From assembly GCA_034509425.1 (NCBI GenBank), contig JAVTVJ010000450.1, positions 806,001 through 870,000 of the forward strand: DNA of 64,000 nucleotides, given 5' to 3'. A program made the position numbers and the translations under genes. Of this stretch, positions 14,919-28,356 are shown piece by piece. Position 1 is the first letter of the stretch. Each line of letters begins with the position of its first letter. The notes beneath the pieces are model-generated. The model saw only the letters and a list, made by a program, of their open reading frames with translations, did not search any database and had not been told where the DNA came from. This DNA is from Eopsaltria australis. Taxonomy: Eukaryota; Chordata; Aves; Passeriformes; Petroicidae.

Positions 14919-16371
14919 TACCATGGTAGCATTATTTCTGCTTGGAGGAATGGAGATGGAACAAGTGACACCACAGATCTGTGAATACCCTTAAGGGACC
15001 TCTCACATTTTTATCATTTTGTAATCACTTTATCTGCTCCCTGTGGAAAGGGGAATTTCCAGGAAACCTCAGGAGACACTGATGACCATTAGCAACTCTG
15101 TAAAAGGGAAAGAAGTTCAGCTGGCACCAACCAAAACTAAACATCAGATATTATGATCTGGAATTCCAGCTCATCTCTCCTGAGGACAAAGCCCTTTCTT
15201 CCACCGACCTGCAACCTTTCCTGGGACTTTGCAATCAAAGGAAACAGAAATGGATTTTCCCCTACAAGGAGCAAAATCGGACAGGATAGAGTCTTCCAGA
15301 GCATATTTTCTTACTAGTTTGTTCCTTACATGCAGGCTGGAGTGCTTTTGGTGAGGACTCAGAGTAGCATCTCACTAGATATGCTCACCAGAACAGATGT
15401 TATTCTGGGGCCGGGGGTGGGAGCAGGAAGTTGGAAGCTCCTGCTAACAGATGGAAGGGCAGCCCCAAGCCTGCTCTAAACCTTGCCCAGGAAATGGTAC
15501 TGGTGCTCTCAGCTCCGTGCTGACTCGAGGGGAGGCTGAACATGGCACTAAGGAAGCACACTGCTTAGGAGTTCACAGAGGGAATTGGAAGAGAGAGCTT
15601 GCTGAGCCCACACGAAGCACACTAGAAACATTATTCAAATATTAATAACAGCTGCTGGAAATTTGGAAGAGCCAGACAACTGAAAAATGCCCTGTGCATC
15701 CACCCTTCTGTAGCCACGTGCCCAACACATATTCTGGCTCTGCCAGGAGCACAATTCCCTCTCTGCAAGGCAGCACAGTTGGCACAAATGCATACCAGGA
15801 TCAGAGCTGGTGTGTGCTGCAGTTGTTTTGTGCTCCCAAACCTCACCACATGCACTGAAACCCCTCAGCCATGCCAGAGCACAACCTGGGGGACAAGAGA
15901 AGGTGGGTTATTATTATGTCTTCTCTGGACAGAATAACACAAGGAACTGAAGAGTTCTTACTCTTTTGCTAGCACTGCTGGCTATAGATGGAAGTATACA
16001 AGTGTAAGTGAAATGTTTCAGAGAATTTAGCCCCTTATTGACTACTGCATTTTTCTCCTGCAGGTTGCAAAGATAAAGTTGTCTGAGTAAGGGTCAGCAG
16101 CTCTCTGGATGGATTAGCTCCCTTTTGTTAAACCAGCTGGCTCAGGAGCAAAAATGTGGCAGACACAAAAGCACCATTCATCTCAGCGGATCTGGCACTG
16201 GGCTTCTGAAATGAACCCTGTTTTGGGGGCTGCAGTGTGTCTCAGCACAGGTGGTCTAAATCTATCTTAGATATGCTGATAAACTGCAATCATGGCAACA
16301 TAGACACACTGGAGATTACAGCCACAAAAAAGAGTTCACTGGCAGAAGGAGGGAACAGAAAGAGAGAGAGA

Positions 16372-16389
16372 AGTGTAATCAGTGTAATC
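16372..16389. repeat. Perfect 9-bp tandem duplication
   Basis: The unit 'agtgtaatc' is present twice in a row, immediately after a short purine run (agagagagag). It is a minor slippage-type repeat. Confidence 0.9.
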
Positions 16390-19300
16390 AGGCTAGGGTG
16401 TTATGTCTGTCTGCTACCCACTATCACTGTATTTACCTATTTTGTTGCAGTCAACAGTTCTGAAGAAAATTCTCAATTTCAGCTTCACCCCACAGTCACA
16501 GAAGAGGAGACCTCAATTGTCCCAAAAAGTTTGTAAGTGAAGGCTATCAGACAGATAAAAGAAGACAGGGAAGCTGTTGGACATTGGTCACTGGCGGTGG
16601 AGGACAGAAAGTGCCAAAGAGGCTGGAATTAATGTAGATCTCTTGAACCTTAGTCATAAAATCATTCTTCTCCTCTCTTCATCTCTGAGCACTGTAAGTT
16701 GGGTTAATGTGACCCTACAGCAGCAGACTCAGAAGTGAAACCTCCTGGATGATCTTTCATTTGTATTTCTTTTTTTGATGCATAATTCTAAGTGTATCCA
16801 TACACATTCATCAGATGTTCCACAACTTCTCTTGAATGACTGGGGTTTTTTTCAAAGAGAAAGAGTACAGCAAGGAAATTTTCCACTTAAAAGCATTTCG
16901 CTCCAAAGAATCGTGGCTGTCATTTCAAAGCTATTTGTTGTGTTAACAATATTTTTCCAGGAGAATGTTTCATTTAGTAATTTGGAATGTAAGGACAATT
17001 GTGGGAAATAAAAACCCCTGAGAGTCATATGATCAAAAATCCACAGATATTTCAGAACATATGAAAAGAAATATATTTTAAAAAATCCCAGACATGCAAA
17101 ATAAAAGATTCAAATTAAAATCTCATAGCTGTAGGGCTTTTGCTTGCTATTCATGAGAGCTACAGAATTCGCTTCTACTTGACATCAGAAATGCAGATTC
17201 AGTGAATTCATTTAACACAAAATTGAAACCTTCTCTTTTTAGGCTGGCTTTTCCAGCCTTAAATGCAGCTCATTTTAAAGCTCCTAGATATTATTTCATG
17301 TGAAGCTATTTGAGATCCTTTGTATTTTCTGCACTATATACTTTTAGTTTTATTGTACTTAGTTTGTGTGCATTACAACATAGTGTGATGAGTTGAAAAA
17401 TGACAAACTAGGTAATGGGAAAGGCAAAGTAGTCACTTACTAATGCAAAAGGATAAATACAGCAGAAACAGAAGATCTCTAAACTATGTTCTTAAATATG
17501 AAGAAATACTTAGTGAATAAACACCCAATGAGGATTTCTACATTTCCTATTTCTTTAGCTGCCATGCACAGCTGTGTATATAGGGGGATGAATTAAGAAT
17601 TGTTCTACTCCAGCAGACCCCCCTGTCTTCCTGTCCATACCACAGCACTTCCCAATGTTCCTCTTTCCTCTTTTACAAATGTGAAATCTCCAGCTATTCT
17701 CTCTTACTCAGTCCATACCACATAAACATACCATGTTTTTGGACTACTGCACAGGCCTGCCCCAGAGTCAGGAGGGCAGAAGTGCAAATGACTTTCCTCA
17801 GTTCCCAAAAGGCTAAAGTATATCTTCCTCATACTGAATTATCAACTCAAGGTCAACAGAGGCAAATTTCAACCTAGCAACTTTTCCTGAAGTTTCAGTA
17901 ACTCCTTCATAAGCCCAAAGGCAACAGGTTGCCATTTGCTCTTTTTAAAGGTGAATTTTGTTCAATGAAAAATTGCTGCTTTAAGTGTTATAATCAAATA
18001 TTGACTTCCCTAATAGTTAGCACTGCACAAACACGTGACCCTGACAGGAGTTATTATGCAATCTCTTGGGAAAAGTCTGGGAGTGAATAAGGGTAAAAAA
18101 AGGGGAGCAATCTGTTTCAAATTTGACCAAGTGATAACATGCTTTAAAATATCAGATGATTTCAGTGAAATCTGTTTTAAGAACTCAAATGTTCCTTCTT
18201 ACTCCAAGTATCTGTCATTCCCTCTCACCCATTCAGGAGGCAGTTAAATATTTCTTCATTCTGGCATGACAAAAGGCTTAGTTCTATTTCTTAGCTCACT
18301 AACAGGAGCAGCTGCTGTTGCCCAGAGTCTGTGGTCACTCATTTGCTGTTTATCCCTCACTCCAGCCCCACTTATCCCACCTTGCTCTAGTCCAAATCCA
18401 GCTGCAGAACTCCCTCAGAGAGCCCCTCTGGAGTGTTTGCCAGGAGCATGGAGCAAGCAGCAAATGCAGCACTGCTGCACCTGTCTGCCTGCATGAGCAT
18501 TTGGGCTCTTCGACTCATCATGCTCCTATGAAGCTGAACTCATTTCCTAAGGAAAAATGGGATTTCCACTAAATATTTTTCAGCTTTTTGGAAGAAATTT
18601 TCCGTACTAAGAATAATTTTGCCCCAGTCTGACAGATGCAGGCTGAAACAAGATTGTCAGCTGTGCCATGTTCACCATTCCTGTCCCTGAGCAGGAATGT
18701 TTCCCAGGAGCACACACACATCACCGACTGCTGTGGGGCAGAGAGGACCACCAGGACCAGCCTCCTGCCATCAGGAACAGAGCCTATATCTATATCCTCT
18801 CCTTATATCAGTGAGAAGGCAGACATGCACCACAAAGTGTAGCCAGAACAACCTGCTAGAGGCTTCTTTGCTCACAGTGCCCATTTCCCCTCCTCCTAAT
18901 TTCAGAGGAAACTGCTGCAGAAGAAAAAGAAAAAAAATCAGGTGAGATTTTTTTCATGATGCTGCAATCAAAGATTCATGAACTGGAAATTGTCCCTGCA
19001 CTCCTGTGCAGCAAACACACTGGTGCAGGTGCATGTTCTCATGTCAGCTGTGCATAGTTGACACGTGCCATGGATGGATCACTGTATTTTTCACTAAAAT
19101 AAGAAGATGTAACATCGTCTGACAATGTATTTGTAATACACTCTGTGTTTTCTCTTTTGTAAAAACATTTCCTCTGGGTCTGCATTTGCAACAGTCCATC
19201 AGTTCCTATCAGCTCCCTTTGAGGGTGCAGGACTACAGAACAGGCTGCATCACCACTAAGAAATGACAGCAATGCGAGTCTTAAATTTGAAAAAAGGGAT

Positions 19301-22300
19301 CTTTTCTAGATGAAGATTTTGAACTTGTAGAAATGAAGTCTGAAAATGACAGTGCACTAAAAATAATAAAAAATATTATTTTCTAGGATAAATAGGCATT
19401 GTTCCAGTTATTTTATTTTAATCAGCCTACTCGAACATGGAATTTGGCTTATAATTTGTATAAAACCTCAACATCTTCTGATATTTATAACTGATTTCGG
19501 TACAGAATCATCAAAGAAATGCAGAACAAAAATTGGACAACTTCCTTAAAACCATTAGCAGAGCTAAACTATATAATGAATATGAAAAAAAGCATAGCAC
19601 ACAGGCAGCAGAAAATAAAAGGCAGCTGGGAACAGTAAGAAGAGAGATCAAGGTGCAAAAATATCAGTTCAAATATTTTAAACATGACTTTAATATTCAT
19701 CAACTTGTTCTTCTATATTTTACAGTTCATTCATCTGTGACTTAAGGGTCACATGATAGCAGGCATGGGTTGAATTAGGAAACCCATCTTTTCCAGCTTT
19801 AGACTCAGCTTTGAATGAGAATAGGTAAGTAGAATTTCCTCTTTCTCTGAGTTTCCCAAGCCATGGAACAAAAATAGTGATATTTATGTCTGGTTTTAAG
19901 ATGCTTTGAGACCTCTGATGGAAAAGTGCTCTGTCAGAGCTTAGATAACATAATGTTGCAGACATCTTTCTCCTTATTTGGCTCAGTTTTTCTTTTCAAA
20001 GTTTGTTAGGCATCCTTTTGATACTTGTGGTACTTTCAAAAGACCAGGCTGTTTTCAAGTCTGTGTCCTTTCCTTCAGCCCCTCTGTGATCACCCCTTGC
20101 ACAGGAGACTCTGGCCATGTTCCTGTGCAGTCACACTGTCCCTCTTTACCATCATGCTCTTCACACACTCTTTTAGTGCTAGCCTTACACTGTGATCAAT
20201 GGTAATGACCCAAGCTGTGCCATCAGACAGGGAAATGTATTAGGTTTGTGATTCACATTCAGTTTTGGAGTAGCTGAATGACAGGCACTGCCAGAGCTGG
20301 AACCAGTCAGTTTCTAGAGCAACCCAGTTCTGACAATATCCTCTTTAAGCCAGGTAAACATCTTTCAGATTTGCTGACTCTGTGCACAGCCTGCCCACAT
20401 TTACATGGGCCTGAAACACAGTAAAAGTCATTCCCACTGGCACACCCCAGTCTAGACCACGTTCTATTCTTGGCACACACAATAACCATTTTCACTGCAT
20501 CCTTATCAGTTTGTTCTTTCAGGAAATGCATTCTATATTTCATTAAGTTCTTTTTGCATAAAGCAATTGTTACATCAAGCAGTCTGCCAGGCTTCCTTTA
20601 TCCTTGACTGACCTTTGGTAGGGTAGTTTGGCTAATGCTTTGCCTACCAGTTCCGTTATTCCCAGTCTGACTGTTCATTTTGAGGGCAGTGCTTTCTAGG
20701 AATTACAGATACAGCACTGCAGGCAGCCACTTCCCCCAGCTGTTATCATGATGAGATCCACTCAGGGACAAAATCTTCAAGTTTCAACTTAATAAGAAGT
20801 CACTTGCATATTTCTGTCCAGGTACAACACTTCAGTTTTTAAGTCAGTTTCTCAGCCTGGGCACAGATCTGACTCACTATGCCAAAATTACTTAACTCAC
20901 CAGGGGCTGTGAAGGGTCTGTGGCACTATTCAGTATGGGAAAAGTCATCTGGATCCAGCCCTAAGGAAGTGCATGCAAAGTTTAAAAGTTCTTCTGGTTG
21001 ATGGATTAACTGGAACCTCATATGCTCCAAAGAAATATCAGAAAGGCTTCTTCTTTCTGACAAGAAGAAACACCAATTTCATGGCACTGTAGGGTCTAAA
21101 AGATCCTATCCCAAAGCCTTGGGAATTTTACTCAGCTATTCAAGTCCTGAGGCCATTACTGTAATTATGTTAAGGGTTAACATCTCAGGCTGGCAATAGG
21201 CACTTCCACTTTTACTGTTTTGCAATAAAAACAATGCAAAGGCATCCAAAAGAATGTAAATTGTATCACTGCTGAGAATCCGATAAGCAAAGTGATGATT
21301 TCTTGTCTTTGATCTGCCTTGTTGCACATTATTATATTTCTGAGCTGACAGAAAAGATGTTCATTTCAAGGCACCAAAATGTCTGAACCATTTAGGGATT
21401 GTCGCCTTGAATCAATTCTGGTTTCGTATGCTGCATCTTCGCGTGCATTATTTCTTCCAGATCAATTCCATATCCAAACTAATTGTTTAAAAGCCATGAC
21501 TTTAAGGGAATAACTGTGGCACTCCTAATTAAAACAAAAATATTTCCAGTAGGGTACACAATTTACACAAAGGTATTGACAGCAGTAAATGTTTCCTAAT
21601 GCAGATCTTTTGCCTTTGCACATACAAAGGAGCTTTATAAAGGCTGAAGGGCCTGTGTTAGAAAAACATACAGTACCTACTTCAACAAGAGAATCAGACA
21701 TCATTTATAATTCATGTAAGTATATTGAAGTTTTCCACTGCCATCCAAGAGAGATGGTTTCAAATCTATGGAGTGCAATAAGCCAATATTCTGTGTTGCA
21801 ACTCCTATATATCTCACATAGATTTTACTCAGGAGATCATTTCTATACTAAGGTCTTCACATCTACAATGTGCAACGTTCAAAACCCTCACTATCTCTGC
21901 ATATCTATCAGCATTAATATGTCAGCTTGTACCCCATGCTATTATCATAAATGCTTTAGGGACGCAGATTTGTTGAACAGATAGAAGATAGAGTTAAATG
22001 TAATCCAAGAATAATCAGAAGCAAGAGGAATAGTTAGCTCAATATATAACTGGGTTTTTTCCACATCCAATATAAATAAATGAAATGAATGACCACTCTG
22101 GTCAGTTCCTTCTGCACTGATGAGCTGATGCAAAAATTCTGCACATAATTCAGCTATTCCGTACAATCACACAATTTAAATGCCCAAAAAGTGAGCAGCT
22201 GAGCTAAGGGAAGTTTATTTCAATCCAATCACAAACAGTTCAGTTCGAATCAAAGACTTAGATTCTATTTGATTTGCCAGTGAGAGAAATTTGCACTATG

Positions 22301-25300
22301 ACTGCCTGCAAGGCATCTAACCTATCCCAGACTTCTTCCGATCACAAGGGCAATTCCATTGTCAGCTCTGTCTCTTAATTCCCTAAAGCTTGTAGTCTCT
22401 TCAATAATCCTCTGAAAGTTTAGGACTTACATTAAATGATCATGTATAATGTATAAAACCCAGTTTTACAGTTTGGTAAAAAGTCCCAGAGAATTTGATT
22501 TCTAATAAAATTTTCTTCCATTTCTGCACCTCGCACTAGTATTTAGCACAGAGCAGAGATAATGCATCACTAACAGCTTTATAGGCCGTCATAGACTTAA
22601 AACAGCTTTGTTCTGCACTGATTAATTTGTGATGCAGTTTATTCAGATATTGAAGCTGCTGGTTCTGCACGATTATTAAAACTAAACAGAAGCAAGTATC
22701 CATTATTATCTAAAAATAACAAGTGTGGGAGAGGCAGGCACTTGGGACCCAGGGAGGTGACATTAATGTTCAACGCCTTGAAAACAGCAGCATTTCAAAT
22801 TATTGATGCAAAGCACTTGACGGCTGTCTTTAAAAGGCAGGGACAGAGGCTGTCTAGACATGATCAGATATCAAAGTCTATGGGTTTGGCAATCTGATCA
22901 TTTATTTTTCCCTTTTACAAAGGTAAAGAGGCGCCTGTCAGTATCTGACAGGCTGCAGACACAATGATTATAACAATAGTAAGAACTCCTCTCTATAGTA
23001 CTATTATGCTCTGAATAACTTTGTTGGAGGAACTCCATTGCAGTTTGTTTATTTATTTGTTTGGTGGCTCGGTTGGTTTTTATTCCTGATGCAGGGTAAT
23101 GTCTGTATATTCTGTGACCTTTGTTGCAGCTCCCACTAGACAGGGATTTAGATACAGATCCCAAATTGATCTCAAACTACTGTGGAGAGACCAAGTGGGA
23201 TCATTTCTAGAAGGTGAATTGGAATATATTCCAGGTAAAGCAAGTTGTTCTTTTTTGAATTGGACTTAGAGAGTAAAATCTGATTTAACCATTCACATGC
23301 ACTAGAAAGTTTCTCCAAGCTCCTCATCTCATGATTATTTATCAGGCCACAGCACGAATTACTGCTGTCTTTAGAAGCAGCCCATAATAACAGATTTTCA
23401 AGTGGTACACCATGTATTTAACATAACAGCAATTTTAGGAATTGATGTGTGCTTGTTTAATAATTGTTGCTTTTCTCCCCCAGACCTCATGACTGTGCTT
23501 TTGCCAACAGAAAATGGTAATGCTTTCCTCTATGGGAACATTCCAGGTCAAATGAAAGTTGAGATAGAAAGCAGATAGTAGCAGAAACTGTGATCAGGGC
23601 ATTTGGTTTAGTCTTTTCTTTGTACCAGGATGTATAGGCAGTCCCTGCTAGGATATACCTAAGAAAAAATTCTCTACTCAGTATTAGTGCTAGATTTGAT
23701 GTAGACAATGATGCTGATGTCATTTGAATGGATACCTATGAGAAAAATAAGCTAAAACAACTACTTAATGGAACATGAAGTCATTCCATGTGAAACACCA
23801 CGAATGGACTTCCCAGAGTTATAACATGTTCTGATTCCTGAAACTGAAACTGTTGAAACCATACTCCGTAATTTTATTTTCTATTATTTGCAATAGAAAA
23901 TGTCTCTTAAGTAGTAACACCATGTGATGCAGCATTGTGACATTTAAGCCTTGGGGTTAAAACACCAAGTCTGCATGGTGTCATGCTGTCTCATCCCCTG
24001 GTGTTAAGTCACATACAGAGATTTTCAAATGCTTTAAATCCAGACTACTCTTTATCATCACTAGGAAATGGATTTTTAAGTTACACCTCTATGAAGGCTG
24101 ATCATCACAAGACTGAATCAATTTCCAAACTGCAAAAATAATACTGTTGCTTGTTATCAAGAAGATTTTAGACAACTGGTCAGTAACTATTTTTCATAGC
24201 AGTCAGTGCAAACTCCTAGTAGAAAATCAGAAAATTAAGAGAAATAGGCTTGTCACAGCTCACCTATAAGAAGTGTTCCCCATTGCTTGGCTTCAGAAGA
24301 CTCTGGAGGTTAACAAGGCAGTTTGTGCTTTGCTTTAGAAAATCAGCATTCTGTTCTGTTGAGCATTGCATGCACATACAGTAGGAAAATGCTCTTGTTC
24401 TTACAAAGCAACTGCACAGATAGATCAGAAAACATCTTATTGTCCCATTTCAGAGCAAGGAAATCAAGGCCATTGTCTGAAAACTGCAGCAGAAGCATGA
24501 AGCAAATCTGTGAGTCCTAAATGTGCACAAATCATCCTTCTTTTGCATTGAAGACAGTGAAGAAACAATGGGGGAAAGTTCTGAAGACTGCAATTATTCA
24601 GGCAACGGGGGCAGCATCGAGGATAAGAGCAGGTGCTCTGTAGCAGCCTCAGCACTCAGACCAAGGGCTGCATCTCCTAATCCCCATGGATGGCTCCATG
24701 GATTGGAGCTGAAGCAGGTGCTCATACTGTGAAATATGATGTGTTCAGTGCTCCTGTGCTGCTGGGGAGCTGAATCCCTAAACCTCCACAGCTGTCACTT
24801 GTCTGTACAGAGGGTCCAGACAGATGTTGAGGTGCTTAAAGGTGCTGCAGCTGTGTCTGATCAAGGCCAGCAAAGAAGCCCCAGCTCGCCCAGGGTGCAC
24901 ACACAAGCACAGGGGTCAAAGGGGCTCCAGCCCTGCCAGGGCTTGAGACACTGAAGCAGCAAAGCACATGAGCAATGGGAAGGTGATGCCTTAAGTTTTA
25001 GCTTTTATATTTTTCGGATCCTGCACTGCATTAATGCATAACTCTGAACTCCACACAGAGTGTCAGTGAGCTCTTCTTACATTTTGGTGAGGCAAAACAA
25101 TCCTTCCAAGCCTGAGAACCAGGGTCACCATCACAGCCCCAGGCCTTGAAAAGTATAAGCAAAGGTGAATTGGGGAGGAGCAAACTGGGGGAATATGAAT
25201 TCATCACCTGAAGCTGTAATTGGAGAATTAACCCCTGATATGCAAATAGACCAAACTTATCTCTGTCTGAAAAACTCATGCCATTGTCCATCTTGGGTGC

Positions 25301-27335
25301 AACCTCTGGGAGGCTTTTCAACTGCCCAAGATGTATCTATTGAAGGCCTTTAATAAATACTCACTTTATCCTCCTGACTCTGTCTAGCCTCTGTTCTAGG
25401 GAGCCATTCCAAGGTATCAATGTCCAGGAAACCAGAGTGAATCCTATCCTGAGTAATGCCTCAGCCACACAGAGTGCAGGTGGAGGGGCCATGGCACCAC
25501 CTGCCCTGATCCATTGCTCCACTCCCACTGTGTTTGAGTTTACCCAGCTTTTGGCTGCACTTCCAAACTCTCAAATGCTCTTGGTTTCTGCCCCTAAAGT
25601 GCAGTGCTGTTTGCCCAGCCTTCAGGTAGCTGGGGTTGCTATTTAACCCCATGTCAGCCATGTCAGTGCCTGATTTTCTTCTTCCCTTCTTACTTCCCAG
25701 CCTGAATTCACTATGGATTTTGGATATCTCCTGAACTCTTGACCTGCATGATGAATAATGATAGATAAGCAGATAACATTACCAGGCTGCCCTACATCCA
25801 TCTCCAGAATCTGGTGAACTTTTACTTATGTCAGTCCAAATACTTAATAGAAAAAGAGCCTTTGTCCCTGAGGAAGTTTCCATCTATTAACCTATTTTTA
25901 CTAAAAAATTCATGCCTAACCCCAAATGGGAGGGTTTGTCACACGAAGTTTACATGAAAAATGAGTCATTACTTAAAAAGTTATTTAATAACATTGCACA
26001 CAAATGACCAGAAACGTCAATTACCAGGGAGAAGGGGCACAGGATACTTCATGTAATCACAACTGTTGCTCAGGGGCACTCATGCTTGAGCCTTTCTGAC
26101 AACATCTACAATACTCTAATTGAACTGCCTGGGCATAGAGGAATTGCTTCTTGCTCCTGCAAAATAGCTAGCAGAATTACAAAAATGGTGGCCCAGAAAC
26201 CTGCAGTGTATTTTCAAGCTTTTGAAATGTCACACTCCTGGGCACCAATTTATCTGAGTTACATTGCAACATTACAAATAGCCAGCAAGTCTTACAGGGC
26301 CATTTTTCACAATAAAAATACTTTCCTAACTGCTATTTTAGTTCAGTAATGATTGTATAGATCTGTTTATTATGCATTTATATTTTTCCCTAAATAACAC
26401 CTTAGTGTTGGCAACGTACTGGAACAGAGGAAAGTGTGCAATATTAATGGGGCCAACCACTTGCTTCAGTGTAAAAATATTTTTGACTCCAGGGGAAGAA
26501 CAAAGAGAGAGAAAAAAGAAAAACTCATGAGAAATCCATAAAGAAAACAAAGAAATCCTTCAGCTATTTTTCTAATTTAATATTGCTTCCACTTCTATCT
26601 GTTGTCTCCAGGATAATGGCCGTTATGATCATAGTGAAAAGATTACATTGATTGCAGAGTGCCAAGGAAGCTATATTAAAGGTCAATAAGGAAAAGTGGG
26701 ATATATCTCTGCTGGAGCTATGATTCAGCCTCTTGAGCCCACTTCTGAAGATATTTCCATGGTTTTTCATTGTATGTAGAAGCACAGATAAGCTGCCACT
26801 TTCAGAAAAGCAGAGCCAAAACCAAGAGACTCCAGCTCCCAAATGCTTTAGTGCACCTGTGTTGTACCTCAAGGAAACTGTTAGGCATGCAAGTCCCAGT
26901 TCTTGGAGACTTCCTTCATTAGCCCTAAGACAGCTGTTCCCACTGATGGATGCCCTGCACCTGACCAGGTTAGCTGGCTCTCAGGGCTTGACTTGGGACT
27001 CTGAGCCCACATGCATATGCTGCAGTGCTAGAATAAAAATATGTAGCACATCTGGCTAATCCTCAGCTCTCTGTGGCTTGTGCATGTCTTGGAGGCAGGC
27101 AGTGCCTGTCTCATGAGAGGTACACATCTGAATTTGGCCATTGAGTATGTGTTCCCTGTGGTACCAGAGACTGCAGTAGGGGCTAAATTTCAGACAAGAA
27201 TTATACTGAACCTTTTACACTTCTTGCATTTGTCCTGGAGTTATTCAACAACAATTATTAACAGCAAATTGACATGCAGTTGGCAACAGCTAACTTATCA
27301 ATTGTCTTAACAAACTGCCTGCATAACCCCCTCAG

Positions 27336-27359
27336 CAGTGTCAGAAAATTCTGACACTG
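27336..27359. repeat. Inverted repeat, 11-bp arms, 2-nt spacer
   Basis: The arms 'cagtgtcagaa' and 'ttctgacactg' are perfect reverse complements separated by 'aa'. The flanks do not extend the match. The short spacer makes a DNA cruciform or a palindromic protein site more plausible than a conventional RNA stem-loop gene. Confidence 0.95.
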
Positions 27360-28332
27360 GAAGGTCAGGACTTGATTTCAATGGAACCTTAAAATTAAAA
27401 TTAAAGGGTATGAATACCCAGCCATTATGTCTACAGGCTGACTTGCTCTTACAAATAGAGGTTTGGCAAATCTCACTCTCTTAAGTGTGAGTAACTTTCC
27501 AAGTTGCTAAAGGAACAGCTCTGCCACTTGAAGAAAATGGTTGCTTTTCAAAGAATTCATTGCTACCGAGTTGCTTGGCAGTGAGAGCAATGGAAAATAG
27601 CTGTGTGTTTCATATAACAGCAAATGCAAATGTTTTAGGACTCCTTAGTCCCCCCCCTCTCCCCGGACGTCATGCAGAGGTGAACAGAGATAAGTATTTT
27701 TAACACTCTAATAAAAAAAGTTTAAGTACTAATAACTATTGTTCATTTTGTTGGCAGGATTTCAGTACAGAGCCCTTTGTCTTCAGTTTTTAGAATCATG
27801 ATACTACAACAGGGAGAAAACAACATTTATACTTTATATGAACATAAAACAAGTCCATGCATACATTCTAAACATATTCCTTAGCACAGGCTGCTGCAAT
27901 GGGTGCATATGTCTATAAACTGGACTCTTTAAAATAAGCTCTGGAAGCTTCCAGATTAATTAACAAATAAAACCCATGGAAAGTTGTTCAGGCCACAGTT
28001 TCATATGTGAATAGCATTCTAATAACCGTTTCATTTTATTTGTTTTTTTAAAGTGTAGTTTAGGAATGGCTTGAGGAGCTACAGTTGTTACAGGGAAACA
28101 GTGAGCTTGAGAGGAATTTTGGGATCAGCAAAAGCAGGCTAGAAACCACAAAAGCTGAAGGATGGCTATTTTGAAAGGTAATGTGTTTGTGACTTCTACC
28201 ACTTTCACAAGGGTTACTAGAAGTATTCTCTGTCTTCCTAAGCCATTTTCTCTGTATTTTTGACTTCTCCTACCTGTCTTGCAGACAGGGAATATCTCTG
28301 AGTCAGAATTAGGCCAAGAGCATGCAGAGAAG

Positions 28333-28356
28333 TACTGACCTGCTTACTGACCTGCT
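28333..28356. repeat. Perfect 12-bp tandem duplication
   Basis: The unit 'tactgacctgct' occurs twice in direct succession without mismatch. It is a small slippage-type repeat in unique sequence. Confidence 0.93.

Larger units (their letters stand above)
7243..20500. other. AT-rich non-coding sequence, no recognised repeats
   Basis: This 13 kb has no recognisable exon, RNA gene or CR1 copy. It carries a perfect 15-bp tandem duplication at 14889-14918 and a 9-bp one at 16372-16389. Moderately GC-richer patches at 8.4-8.9 kb and 18.3-18.9 kb open up longer frames, but these show no protein-like features, no recognisable domain and no paired splice sites, so they are treated as non-coding. Confidence 0.5.

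Noticed and set aside
27650..27672. C-rich run with a CRE-like 'ggacgtcatg'
   Set aside because: It is a 7/8 match to the CRE palindrome in isolation, with no promoter context. The C-run is too short and uneven for a convincing i-motif or G-quadruplex.
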